Made by a program: the position numbers and the translations under genes. A model generated the notes under the pieces. It worked only from the letters and a program-made list of their open reading frames with translations, did not search any database and was not told where the DNA came from. From NCBI GenBank assembly GCA_028287345.1, contig JAQBPV010000003.1, positions 1 through 59,278 on the forward strand: DNA of 59,278 bases. The letters are read 5' to 3'. The stretch is from Gemmatimonadota bacterium (GTDB lineage Bacteria > Gemmatimonadota > Gemmatimonadetes > Gemmatimonadales > Gemmatimonadaceae). Of this stretch, positions 7,822-16,302 are shown piece after piece. The first letter of the stretch is position 1; the number at the start of each line of letters is the position of its first letter.

Positions 7822-8211
7822 TCACTGCACCTCGGCATGGCTCGTGGCGAGGTTGGGCATGATCGTGAACCTGATGGTCCGGCCCGGAGAGGCAACCAAG
7901 GTCCCGCTCGACGCCCGTCCATTGCCGCCGATCGGCGTTGCGATCAATCGAAAGTCGGTAGAATTGGTGACCGTGGGGCTCAGCGCGAACCTCGCGGTGG
8001 AGTTGCCGCCCGACACTGTCCCGATCCGCGTGGAAAGCCCGCTGCTCAGGGCGTAGATGTCGACGTCGGCGAAATTCTGGTTCTCGACGATGAGCATGAC
8101 GTCGTTCGCCTGTCGGTTGGCGATGTCGTAGGCGTTCCCCGAGCGGCACGCCGAAAGACCAGCCGTAGTCGCCAGCGTCGCCATCAGCGTCAAACTGCGC
8201 AGTACTCGCAT
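7822..8211 (-). CDS. Small lipoprotein, uncharacterised
   Basis: 129 residues from ATG 8211; an in-frame ATG at 8226 is also possible. The N-terminus is a lipoprotein signal with the lipobox LSAC. The mature part (DVMLIVENQNFADVDIYAL followed by a Gly/Ser/Thr-rich beta-type segment) has the look of a single small beta-sandwich domain. I do not recognise a family. It is divergent from the epimerase gene at 8323, and its 3' end lies next to the blaI promoter region on the same strand. Confidence 0.65.
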   Translation of the reverse strand: MRVLRSLTLMATLATTAGLSACRSGNAYDIANRQANDVMLIVENQNFADVDIYALSSGLSTRIGTVSGGNSTARFALSPTVTNSTDFRLIATPIGGNGRASSGTLVASPGRTIRFTIMPNLATSHAEVQ

Positions 8212-8322
8212 GTGTACCTCGGTCATAGTGATCCGCCCCGAAAGCGCAAAGCGAGTGCCCTCGTCTCACTCGCAGACGGGCTACTCTGGCGGCGGGGAAG
8301 CGCAGGAACCACTTTCGCTTCC

Positions 8323-9237
8323 GTGACGACACACCTCGTGACGGGCGCGCAGGGTTACGTCGGACGATATCTCACGCGAGAGTTGCTCGACCGGCGCTCC
8401 GATGGCACGGTCGTCGGCGTGGGCCGGTCGGTGCACAGCGGAGAGGCGCTCGATCGCTACGCCTACGAGGCGGCAGACATCCTCGACGTGCCCCGTATGC
8501 GCACGGTCCTCGACCGCTATCGCCCCGAGCGGATCTTCCACCTCGCAGCCGCGCCGCGTAATGGCAGCCGTGCGGAGATCGCACAGACGAACGTGCTCGG
8601 TACGGTGTCGCTGCTCGACGCCATCCTCGGCCTCGAGGGCTATCGGCCAAGAATCGTCATCGGTTCCAGCGGCGGCGTCTACGGGGCGCTCGACGACGAC
8701 CAGCTCCCAGCGTCGGAGTCGGCGCCATGCGTTCCCGTCGACGTTCATGGCGCGAGCAAGCTTGCCGCCGAGCACATGGCGAGAATCATCGGCGAGCGGC
8801 ACGGCGTGTGTGTGATGCTGGCGCGGATCTTCAACGTCTGCGGGCCTGGGCAGGACGAGCAGCACGTCTGCGGACGGCTTGCCGCGCAGCTCCGTCCAGG
8901 AGAGGGGGAGATTCGCGTCGGCAACCTCGGTGCGACCCGCGACTTCATCGACGTCCGCGACGTGGCCAATGCGCTCGCGATCATCGGCGAACGTGGCGCC
9001 TGCGGCGAGGCGTACAACGTCTCCAGTGGCGACGAGATGCCGATCTCCGGCCTGGTCGACAAGATGGTCAGCATCTCGGGGTTCACGGGCGTCGTTCCAC
9101 CCGCGGATTCAGGGCAGCGTATGCCGAGCGTCCCGCGCCATTACGGAGACGTCACGCGCCTCCGCGAGCTCGGCTTCGTCCAGCGGCATCGTATCGAGGA
9201 CAGTCTCCGGGACCTGATCGCGGAGCAGCGACGATAG
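8323..9237 (+). CDS. NAD-dependent epimerase/dehydratase (extended SDR)
   Basis: 304 residues from GTG 8323, chosen because the Rossmann strand begins directly after it (HLVTGAQGYVGRYL gives the TGxxGxxG cofactor motif). The frame is open far upstream, but that stretch reads as noise. SSGGVYG carries the conserved Ser, and the usual catalytic YxxxK appears as HGASK (HGASKLAAEHMAR), with His where Tyr is expected. FNVCGPGQ and TRDFIDVRDVA match the nucleotide-sugar epimerase/4,6-dehydratase group. The Tyr-to-His change makes ordinary catalysis uncertain. The likely substrate is a nucleotide sugar, but it cannot be specified. Followed by the EamA gene 52 bp downstream. Confidence 0.85.
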   Translation: MTTHLVTGAQGYVGRYLTRELLDRRSDGTVVGVGRSVHSGEALDRYAYEAADILDVPRMRTVLDRYRPERIFHLAAAPRNGSRAEIAQTNVLGTVSLLDAILGLEGYRPRIVIGSSGGVYGALDDDQLPASESAPCVPVDVHGASKLAAEHMARIIGERHGVCVMLARIFNVCGPGQDEQHVCGRLAAQLRPGEGEIRVGNLGATRDFIDVRDVANALAIIGERGACGEAYNVSSGDEMPISGLVDKMVSISGFTGVVPPADSGQRMPSVPRHYGDVTRLRELGFVQRHRIEDSLRDLIAEQRR

Positions 9238-9289
9238 CCCGGTTCGCAGATTGCGTGCGTCGGCGCCTCACATCTCTCTCGGAGAGCAC

Positions 9290-9724
9290 ATGACGTCCTC
9301 ACCAGCGTGGCTGCCTTACGCACTCGGCTCCGCGGCGTTCGCTGCACTCACGGCCATCTTCGCCAAGATCGGACTCGAGGGCATCGACTCCGACTTCGCC
9401 ACGCTGCTTCGCACCGTCGTCATCGTCGCCGTACTTGGCGTCTTCGTGGCGACGACCGGCAAGTGGCGCGATCCGTTCGCGCTGCCGAGCCGCTCGGTGC
9501 TCTTCCTCGTGTTGTCGGCGTTCGCGACGGGCGCGTCGTGGGTCTGCTACTTCCGTGCGCTCAAGATCGGCGACGCATCGAAAGTCGCGCCAGTCGACAA
9601 GCTGAGCGTCGTCCTCGTCGCCCTGTTCGCCGTCGCTTTTCTCGGTGAAAGACCCGCGGCGCGCGAATGGCTGGGCATCGGCATGGTCGCCGCCGGCGTG
9701 TTGGTGCTCAGCATCAAGCGCTAG
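9290..9724 (+). CDS. EamA-family small membrane transporter (five-TM half protein)
   Basis: 144 residues from ATG 9290, preceded by GGAGAG. Five hydrophobic segments match one EamA repeat; the family's usual protein has two repeats and about 300 residues, so this would act as a dimer, as small EamA members do. Motifs include ALTAIFAKIGLEGIDSDFAT near the start, ASWVCYFRALKIG, VAPVDKLSVVLVALFA and FLGERPAAREWLGI. Substrate unknown. It follows the epimerase and precedes the OsmC gene on the same strand. Confidence 0.88.
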   Translation: MTSSPAWLPYALGSAAFAALTAIFAKIGLEGIDSDFATLLRTVVIVAVLGVFVATTGKWRDPFALPSRSVLFLVLSAFATGASWVCYFRALKIGDASKVAPVDKLSVVLVALFAVAFLGERPAAREWLGIGMVAAGVLVLSIKR

Positions 9725-9793
9725 TCACAGGAGTTCCGCATTGATTGCCGCGCGCCATATTTGGCATCCACTCAGACGCTCGAGGATTACGCC

Positions 9794-10255
9794 GTGACCG
9801 AACTGTCCACCGCAGCCATCCCGGAAACCGACGGCGGACGTTGGGTGTCCACGAAGGTCGGTTCACCGGGCTATCGCGCCGACGTCACCGCACGCGCGCA
9901 CAACTTCGTCATCGACGAACCCACTGCGCTCGGCGGCACCGACGCTGGACCGACGCCCTACGAATACCTGCTCGGCGCACTCAGTGGCTGCACGGCCATG
10001 ACGCTTCGGCTGTATGCGAATCGCAAGGGCTGGCCGCTCGAGAGTGTCGAGGTGAAGATGCGGACGTCGCGCTCGCATGAAATCGATTGCGAGAACTGCG
10101 AGAAGACCGCGGTCGGCATCACGCGCATCGAGCGCAAGGTGGAGATGCTCGGTTCCCTCACCGATGAACAGAAGCAGCGACTGCTCGAGATTGCCGACCG
10201 CTGCCCGGTGAAGCAGACACTCGAGCGCGGCATCAAGGTCGAAACCGCCGTTTAG
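9794..10255 (+). CDS. OsmC/Ohr-family peroxide-type thiol protein
   Basis: 153 residues from GTG 9794 (GAGG 8 bp upstream). An in-frame TTG at 9761 would add 11 residues, and an ATT at 9740 sits 7 bp after a good AGGAG. Two Cys positions fit the family: the helix GCTAMTLRLYANRKGW and the segment CPVKQTLERGI. OsmC proteins reduce organic hydroperoxides through this Cys pair in the cytoplasm. An extra CENCEK pair lies between them, in place of a plain loop, and could bind metal or form an extra disulfide. The YhfA-like subgroup fits as well as OsmC itself. Confidence 0.88.
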   Translation: MTELSTAAIPETDGGRWVSTKVGSPGYRADVTARAHNFVIDEPTALGGTDAGPTPYEYLLGALSGCTAMTLRLYANRKGWPLESVEVKMRTSRSHEIDCENCEKTAVGITRIERKVEMLGSLTDEQKQRLLEIADRCPVKQTLERGIKVETAV

Positions 10256-10354
10256 CTCTTGTTTTCCGCCGTTCCGTGCGTCTCGCGCTATACTCAATGC
10301 GGGGCATGAGCCGAGACGCAGACCGGTCACCCCACCCGTTTGCCTATCAAGACT

Positions 10355-10834
10355 ATGTCGCAATCCGAAACTCCCTCACGAGGCGTGTGGAACGTTCCGC
10401 CAACACCGAAGGAGCGGAACGCAGTCCAGCGCCTCGTCGACCGACTCCTCGACGAGCTCGCGCCGGAACGCGCGACGAAGCGAGGAGACTATCCGGTCAA
10501 CCCGGTCGTCGCCCACCGCACGCCGAGCGGGTGCATCCTGCAGGCGGCGGAAACCGCGCTCAGCGTATCGTGGTTTCCCGAGGCCACCGATGCCAACGCG
10601 CTCGGCGAGCTGCATGTCGTGCTCTGGCGCGGCGTGGTGTCTCGCCGTGGGTCACCGAAGCCGGCGCAGGGCGCGGTGGAAATTCGCGACTTGGCGTTGC
10701 GACCCGTTGAGCGACCCACCGACGAGATGGTGTGGCGCGCGACCGACGGGACGCTCTACGATGCCGACGGCCTGGCCAAGTACTGCATCGCGCTGCTCGA
10801 AGGACAGCGCGACCAGGATCGCGCGGCGGAGTAA
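10355..10834 (+). CDS. Hypothetical protein, conserved-looking soluble
   Basis: 159 residues from ATG 10355; a TTG at 10340 is an alternative. No signal peptide or membrane segment. It has a helical N-terminal part (NAVQRLVDRLLDELAPER), a central beta-rich part (SVSWFPEATDANALGELHVVLWRG) and a C-terminal YDADGLAKYCIALLEGQ segment. I do not recognise a family. A TATACT at 10289-10294 could be its -10 box, without a good -35. It converges with the lipoprotein gene 17 bp downstream. Confidence 0.6.
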   Translation: MSQSETPSRGVWNVPPTPKERNAVQRLVDRLLDELAPERATKRGDYPVNPVVAHRTPSGCILQAAETALSVSWFPEATDANALGELHVVLWRGVVSRRGSPKPAQGAVEIRDLALRPVERPTDEMVWRATDGTLYDADGLAKYCIALLEGQRDQDRAAE

Positions 10835-10851
10835 GCGCGGCGCGATCGCAG

Positions 10852-11256
10852 TCACTGCGGTCCGTTGACCTTGAGCACGAGCGTCTTCGAGGGCTGCTGT
10901 CCCGACGACTTGGGATAGGGCTGGACGTCGAGCGCTTCGAAGCGATAGCCGCCGTAGTTGACGCTCTTCGGCGGCTTCACGAGAGAGAGCGTGTCCACGC
11001 GATCGGCGCCTGCGCCGCTCAGTGCGAGGATGATCATCGCGTCGCCAGCCTGCACGCACACGACGTCCGACGGACAGCGTGAATCGTTGATGCCGGTGAG
11101 CTGTACGCGCACCGAGCCCGGCGTGACGTTGGCCGTCTCTCCAATGCTGAGCTCCACCGATTGACCGACCGACACATCGCGCGGCGCGGACGTGATGCCC
11201 GCGCATGCGGCGACTGCAACGGCGGCGGCTATGACGACCATCGTGCGAGTGTTCAC
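10852..11256 (-). CDS. Small lipoprotein, uncharacterised
   Basis: 134 residues from GTG 11256, with GGAG about 9 bp upstream; ATG 11241 is an alternative. Lipoprotein signal with lipobox VAAC. The mature domain has a short Cys-containing loop, SRCPSDVVCVQAGDA, a pattern I associate with small secreted beta-sandwich proteins of unknown role. The C-terminus (KTLVLKVNGPQ) ends on a beta strand. It is divergent from the M19 dipeptidase gene. Confidence 0.65.
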   Translation of the reverse strand: MNTRTMVVIAAAVAVAACAGITSAPRDVSVGQSVELSIGETANVTPGSVRVQLTGINDSRCPSDVVCVQAGDAMIILALSGAGADRVDTLSLVKPPKSVNYGGYRFEALDVQPYPKSSGQQPSKTLVLKVNGPQ

Positions 11257-11400
11257 TGATCGTTCTCCGTATGGATGGTAAGTGGGCTTCCACTGCTCCA
11301 AACCAGCGAAAACGCCGGGCGGTCACACGGCCGCAACGGTGCGCGAAACGCCTCGCGCGCTAGCTTTGTCGGAGCGATCAACCCAATTCTGGAGACTTTG

Positions 11401-12720
11401 GTGCGCCTATCCTCGACCACTGTTCGTTCGACGCTCGTGACCATCGCAGCGCTCACCGGTGGATCTTCGCTGAGTGCCCAGAAGGCGGACCCGTATCTCG
11501 CCCGCGCCAAGGCTGTTCTCCAGTCCACGCCGCTGGTCGACGGACACAACGATCTCCCGTGGCGCATTCGCGAGGACACGTTACATGCCAACGACGTCGA
11601 GGCGTACGACCTGCGCAAGCGAGCGCCCGGCATGACCGACCTCGCGCGGTTGCAGCAGGGCATGGTCGGCGCGCAATTCTGGTCGGTCTACATACCCGGC
11701 GAGCAGGATGCCTCCGACTACAAGCCGAATGGAAAGGTCAGCAGCAAGCCGGGCTACGCTCGCGTTCAGCTCGAGCAGATTCAGCTGGCGCGCCGCATCA
11801 TCGCGAAGTATCCCGAGCGTCTCGCCTTCGCGTCGACGGAAGCCGATGTCCGCAGGGCATTCGCGAACAAGAAGGTCGGTTCGCTGCTCGGCATGGAAGG
11901 TGGTCATGCGATCGAGAACTCGCTCGAGGCGCTGCGCGCCTACTACGATCTTGGCGCGCGATACATGACACTCACGCACAACGTCACGCTCGACTGGGCC
12001 GACGCTGCGCTCGACACGGCGCGTCACGGCGGTCTCACGCCGTTTGGCAGGGAAGTGGTGCGCGAGATGAACCGGCTCGGCATGCTCGTCGATCTCTCGC
12101 ATGTGTCGGCGGGCGTCATGAGCAACGCACTCGACGTCACGGCAGCGCCGGTGATCTTCTCGCACTCGGCGTCGCGCGATATGGTCGGTCATCTGCGCAA
12201 TGTTCCCGACTCGATCCTGCGTCGTCTGCCGGCGAACGGCGGCGTGGTGATGGTGCCGTTCGTGACGTCGTTCGTGTCGAAGGCGGTGTTCGACGACGAC
12301 AACGAGATCGCCCGCATCGACGCGGACATCCGCAAGCGACTGCCGGGCGACACGGTCGCCCAGCGGCGCGAATTCAACGCGTGGCGTGCGGCGCACCCGC
12401 GCCCGACGGCGACACTCGCTCAAGTCGCCGATCACATCGAGCACGTTCGGAAGGTCGCGAGCGTCGACAATGTCGGCATCGGCAGCGATTTCGACGGCAT
12501 CACCGAGAACGTGGTCGGCCTCGAGGACGTCTCGAAGTTTCCGATGCTGTTCGCCGAGCTCGCGCGACGCGGCTGGTCCGATGCCGACCTTCGCAAGCTC
12601 GCGGGCGAGAACGTGCTACGTGCGCTGAAACGCGCGGAGGTGGTGTCCGTGAAGCTCAAGCGCGAGCGGCCGGCGTCCATCGCGCGGATCGAACAGCTCG
12701 ATCGGCGTCCCGTGCCCTGA
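11401..12720 (+). CDS. Membrane dipeptidase, peptidase family M19 (secreted)
   Basis: 439 residues from GTG 11401 (TGGAG just upstream), starting with a signal peptide that ends LSAQ. The M19 metal ligands are visible: DGHNDLPW (HxD), GMEGGHAIENS (bridging Glu), DLSHVS and FSHSASR (His ligands) and GIGSDFDG (Asp). M19 enzymes hydrolyse dipeptides, often with a D- or dehydro-residue at the C-terminal side, using two zinc ions. The signal peptide puts it in the periplasm or outside. The C-terminal ENVLRALKRAE helix is the usual family end. It converges with the glycosyltransferase gene 2 bp away. Confidence 0.92.
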   Translation: MRLSSTTVRSTLVTIAALTGGSSLSAQKADPYLARAKAVLQSTPLVDGHNDLPWRIREDTLHANDVEAYDLRKRAPGMTDLARLQQGMVGAQFWSVYIPGEQDASDYKPNGKVSSKPGYARVQLEQIQLARRIIAKYPERLAFASTEADVRRAFANKKVGSLLGMEGGHAIENSLEALRAYYDLGARYMTLTHNVTLDWADAALDTARHGGLTPFGREVVREMNRLGMLVDLSHVSAGVMSNALDVTAAPVIFSHSASRDMVGHLRNVPDSILRRLPANGGVVMVPFVTSFVSKAVFDDDNEIARIDADIRKRLPGDTVAQRREFNAWRAAHPRPTATLAQVADHIEHVRKVASVDNVGIGSDFDGITENVVGLEDVSKFPMLFAELARRGWSDADLRKLAGENVLRALKRAEVVSVKLKRERPASIARIEQLDRRPVP

Positions 12721-12722
12721 GT

Positions 12723-13883
12723 CTATCGGTACGTGACTCCGGCTATCTCGATCGCCTCTTCGAACGCCACAATCGTCTGTCGCGCGGTTTCGTCCCACGA
12801 AAACCGCGCCGACTGCGCCAGACTCGCGGCACGCATCGACGCATTCAACCCCGCGTCCGTCATCACGCGCAGAATGATGGACGCCAACGCCGCATCGTCA
12901 TCAGGTTCGATCAGCGCTGCCGCATCCCCAGCGACCTCGGGCAACGAAGAAGCTCGCGCACAAATCACCGGCGTCCCCACACGCATCGCCTCCAGCACAG
13001 GCAGCCCAAACCCCTCATACGTCGACGGCATCACCAGCACCGACGCGCCACGATACAGGGCAACCAATTCCTGCTCGCTGACAAACCCCAGCGTCTGACG
13101 CCATGAGGCATCCGGCAACGGCGCGTGCGGATCCCGTCGCGGACCGGCAAGCACCAGCGTCGTATCGGGCCGCTCGGCGATCACGTGCGGCATCGCCCGC
13201 TCCAGCAGCTCGAGATTCTTGCGTCTGTCCGCCGCGCCGACCGCCAACACGAACGGCTGCTTCACGCCGAGGCGCTCCAGCGCTTCCCGATCTGACGCTG
13301 CCGACGGCACCGTGAAGTCGTCCGCCGCGAGCAGCACGACGCGCATCCGGTCGTACGCCACGCCCAGCATGCGGTGGATCTCCTCGGCGGTGAACTGCGA
13401 GTCGGCGATGATGAGCGTGGCGCGCTTCGCCGTCGACGAATAGCGTCGCCGCCAGCGCAGGTTCTTCTGCCAGCCCCTCAATCGCGGATCAGGATGCGCG
13501 ATGGGCACGATGTCGTGCATCGTCACCACCACTGCACCGCGAGACGGCGTCGGCGCCGCGACGTTCCACGGATACCAGAACACGTCGGCGCCGGACTTCA
13601 ACATCTCGCGCACCGGATGGATCGTGACGTGATCGCGCATGTGCGCGAACTGCGGCCGGAGCGCGTCCACGTCTTTCTGGTTCTTGGCGAACAGCGCCAG
13701 CTTGAGGCCCGGCCGCAGCGCAACCAGGCGAGGCAGCAAGGCCCGCACATAGCGTCCGATCCCGCGCACCTCGCGTGACAGGCGCGTCGCCTCGACGGCG
13801 ACGAGCAACGGCGCGCCCGCGTCCTCGATGTCCGAAGGCAACGGCGGCAGGGTCAGCAGAGTATCAATCGTTCGCACTTCCAT
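12723..13883 (-). CDS. Glycosyltransferase family 4 (GT-B fold)
   Basis: 386 residues from ATG 13883; the open frame reaches further up but that part is unlike the family. N-terminal domain: LLVAVEATRLSREVRGIGRY, where the GIGRY turn is typical of mannosyltransferase-like GT4 enzymes. C-terminal domain: FVLAVGAADRRKNLELLERA for the nucleotide-sugar region, then VLVMPSTYEGFGLPVLEAM, the E-x7-E catalytic motif. It transfers a sugar from a nucleotide donor in the cytoplasm; the acceptor is unknown. No other polysaccharide gene is adjacent. The start is uncertain, as no ribosome site is evident. Confidence 0.9.
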   Translation of the reverse strand: MEVRTIDTLLTLPPLPSDIEDAGAPLLVAVEATRLSREVRGIGRYVRALLPRLVALRPGLKLALFAKNQKDVDALRPQFAHMRDHVTIHPVREMLKSGADVFWYPWNVAAPTPSRGAVVVTMHDIVPIAHPDPRLRGWQKNLRWRRRYSSTAKRATLIIADSQFTAEEIHRMLGVAYDRMRVVLLAADDFTVPSAASDREALERLGVKQPFVLAVGAADRRKNLELLERAMPHVIAERPDTTLVLAGPRRDPHAPLPDASWRQTLGFVSEQELVALYRGASVLVMPSTYEGFGLPVLEAMRVGTPVICARASSLPEVAGDAAALIEPDDDAALASIILRVMTDAGLNASMRAASLAQSARFSWDETARQTIVAFEEAIEIAGVTYR

Positions 13884-14183
13884 GACGAGCGCGCGAGCCA
13901 AGTGGTTGGTGCCTTCCGAACCTCGCCGTGCTACATCGACACGCGAGGCCAGCCGCACCCCTCGTGCCCGCGAGCACGGTGGGACGGACCAGCACGCCGC
14001 AGGGGCAGCGCTCGGAAGATAGTAAGAGACGGACTCGTTGGAAGTTAGTTCGCCCAAGGTTCGATCTGACCGTTGCGTCTCGTGCACGAGGACTCGAGCG
14101 ACGATATTAGCTCTGCGACCGGTCCTTCCGGTCAGCCGCCCACCTCCCTCAGGCCCGATTCTCCCATCCCCGGAGCCCGCTCG

Positions 14184-15842
14184 ATGGCACGCCCAATCGT
14201 CTCACGCCTTACCCTCGCCGCTTGCTGTGCACTCGCCTTAACCTCGCCGACCATCGCGAGGGCACAACCCGGCGGAGGCAACGCGGTGGACTCCATCAAG
14301 TACAAGTATCCGAGCACCGCCCAGCTCGACCGGCTGAAGGCCGAGGCCGCAAAAGAGATCGACGCGAAGGCGAAGATGATCCAGGTCATGGTGGATCAGG
14401 TCTTCTCCTATGGCGAGCTCGGCTTCCAGGAGATCGAGACCTCCAGGTACCTCACCGGCCTGCTCGAAGAGAACGGCTTCAAGGTCGAGCGCGGCGTCGC
14501 CGGAATGCCCACCGCATTCGTCGCACGTTGGGGCTCGGGCAAGCCCGTCATCTCGCTCGGCAGTGACATCGACGACATCCCGCAGGCCGGCCAGAAGCCG
14601 GGCGTCGGCTACAAGGATCCGATCATCGTCGGCGCGCCGGGTCACGGTGAAGGCCACAACTCGGGCATGCCGCTCAACATCGCCGCTGCGATCGTCGTGA
14701 AGAAGATCATGGAGCGCGACAAGATACCCGGCACGCTCGTGCTCTGGCCTGGTGTCGCCGAAGAGCTCATGTCGGGCAAGGCGTGGCTCGTGCGTGCCGG
14801 CGTGTTCAAGGACGTCGACATCACGCTCTTCACGCACGTTTCGAACGACTTCGGCGTCTCCTACGGACAGTCGAGCTCCAACGCGCTCATCTCTGCCATC
14901 TTCAAGTTCAAGGGCTCGAGCGCGCACGCGGCCGGCGCACCGTGGCGCGGCAAGAGTGCGCTCGACGCCGTGATGCTCATGGCCACGAGCTGGGAATTCC
15001 AGCGCGAGCACATGCCGCTCGCCCAACGGTCGCACTACGTGATCCCTGACGGCGGCGACCAGCCCAACGTCGTGCCGAGCACCGCGAGCATCTGGTTCTA
15101 CTTCCGCCAGACCGACTACGAGAAGACGCTCGCGATGTTCGAGGACGCAAAGAAGAAGGCGCAGGGCGCGGCGATGATGACCGGCACGCAGATCGACACG
15201 ATCATGATGGTTGGCTCGGGATGGAGCGGTCACTTCTCGCGACCGATTGCCGAGGCGATGTATCAGAACATCAAGGCCGTCGGCATGCCGACGTGGGACG
15301 ACAAGGACCAGGCGCTCGCCAAGGGCATTCAACGCGAGCTCGCCGTTCCCGACAGCGGCATGACCAGTCATCAGGAGGGAGGCCTCGAGGGACCGATCCC
15401 TGAAGCGCAGCGCACCGGTGGTGGTTCGGACGACATCGGCGACGTCGCGTGGAACATGCCCACAGTCACGCTGCGTTATCCCTCCAACATCCCGAACATG
15501 CCCGGACACAACTGGGCGAATGCGATCTCGATGGCCACGCCAATTGCGCACAAGGGTGTGGTGGCCGGTGCGAAGGCGCAGGCGATGACGATGCTCGACA
15601 TCCTGCTCACACCGCAGATCGTCACCGACGCGTGGGACTACTTCAACAACGTGCAGACGAAGACCATCAAGTACCGTCCGTTCTTCGCAGCCACCGATCA
15701 GCCCCCGATTTGGCTGAACGAGAACATCATGGCGAAGTACCGGCCCGAGATGCGAAAGTACTACTACGATTCGAAGAAGTATGACACGTATCTCAAGCAG
15801 CTGGGCATCGAGTACCCAACCGTGCGCAAAGTCGTGCCGTAA
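14184..15842 (+). CDS. Secreted M20 amidohydrolase, AbgB-like
   Basis: 552 residues from ATG 14184, with a signal peptide ending ARAQ. The chain matches aminobenzoyl-glutamate utilisation protein B-type M20D enzymes: YGELGFQEIETS near residue 80, a GSDIDDIPQAGQKPG segment, GHGEGHNSGMPL (metal-binding His) and GVAEELMSGKAWLV (catalytic Glu). The lid domain is recognisable by GSSAHAAGAPWRGKSALDA. These enzymes cleave amide bonds of amino-acyl compounds with a metal pair. The signal peptide is unlike E. coli AbgB, which is cytoplasmic, so a periplasmic peptide or amide substrate is likely. The 100-residue C-terminal extension is Tyr/Lys-rich (KYYYDSKKYDTYLKQ). Confidence 0.87.
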   Translation: MARPIVSRLTLAACCALALTSPTIARAQPGGGNAVDSIKYKYPSTAQLDRLKAEAAKEIDAKAKMIQVMVDQVFSYGELGFQEIETSRYLTGLLEENGFKVERGVAGMPTAFVARWGSGKPVISLGSDIDDIPQAGQKPGVGYKDPIIVGAPGHGEGHNSGMPLNIAAAIVVKKIMERDKIPGTLVLWPGVAEELMSGKAWLVRAGVFKDVDITLFTHVSNDFGVSYGQSSSNALISAIFKFKGSSAHAAGAPWRGKSALDAVMLMATSWEFQREHMPLAQRSHYVIPDGGDQPNVVPSTASIWFYFRQTDYEKTLAMFEDAKKKAQGAAMMTGTQIDTIMMVGSGWSGHFSRPIAEAMYQNIKAVGMPTWDDKDQALAKGIQRELAVPDSGMTSHQEGGLEGPIPEAQRTGGGSDDIGDVAWNMPTVTLRYPSNIPNMPGHNWANAISMATPIAHKGVVAGAKAQAMTMLDILLTPQIVTDAWDYFNNVQTKTIKYRPFFAATDQPPIWLNENIMAKYRPEMRKYYYDSKKYDTYLKQLGIEYPTVRKVVP

Positions 15843-15845
15843 CGT

Positions 15846-16260
15846 ATGATCTCGCGGCGCACATTCCTCGTGTCGATGGGTGCGCTGGCGAGTGCGCCCA
15901 TCCTCGCGCGAGCGCGATCGGTGCGCGATCGATCCGAAGCGTGTCGCCATCGGCGGATTTTCGGACGGCGCGACATACGCGCTGTCGCTCGGTGTGATCA
16001 ACGGCACAATGTTCACGCATGTGTTGGCCTTCTCGCCCGGTTTCATCATTCCCGGCGAGCGGCGCGGTCGCCCGTACGTCTTCATATCGCACGGCGTGCA
16101 GGACGAGATCCTGCCGATCGACCGCTGCGGCCGGCCGTTCGCGCGCGACCTCAAGGCCGCTGGCTATCCGGTCACGCTTCGCGAATTCGAGGGCGGGCAC
16201 CAGATGCCCGAGACGATGATTCCGGTGGCGACCTCATTTGCCGGTTGGAAGGGTGCGTAG
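15846..16260 (+). pseudogene. Deletion-derived pseudogene of a secreted alpha/beta-hydrolase (carboxylesterase-like)
   Basis: ATG 15846, 3 bp after the M20 gene, opens a Tat-like signal (MISRRTFLVSMGALAS) that continues into ARARS. The hydrolase sequence then appears in the next frame: DPKRVAIGGFSDGATYALSLG with the nucleophile Ser in GFSDG, HGVQDEILPID with the acid residue, and GGHQMP with the His. About 100 residues between signal and nucleophile elbow are missing and the frame shifts. The junction lies at two copies of CGCGATCG (15913-15920 and 15924-15931), which fits deletion between short direct repeats. The family resembles phospholipase/carboxylesterase. A functional start inside the remnant (15880) is unlikely. 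Confidence 0.8.
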
Positions 16261-16302
16261 GCCAGCTTCTTGCTTTTTCTCGGGGTACTCCGACCGAGAG
16301 GC

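Noticed and set aside
9740-9797. Short upstream ORF coupled to the OsmC gene
   Set aside because: A TTG at 9741 follows a good AGGAG and the frame ends at 9797, overlapping the GTG start, but 18 codons with no other support is likely chance; the ribosome site may instead serve an ATT start.
11559-13106. 515-codon plus-strand open frame
   Set aside because: Out-of-frame shadow of the M19 dipeptidase; composition dominated by Arg and Ala.
14238-16154. 638-codon minus-strand open frame
   Set aside because: Antisense shadow of the M20 amidohydrolase gene and the esterase remnant; no recognisable motif.
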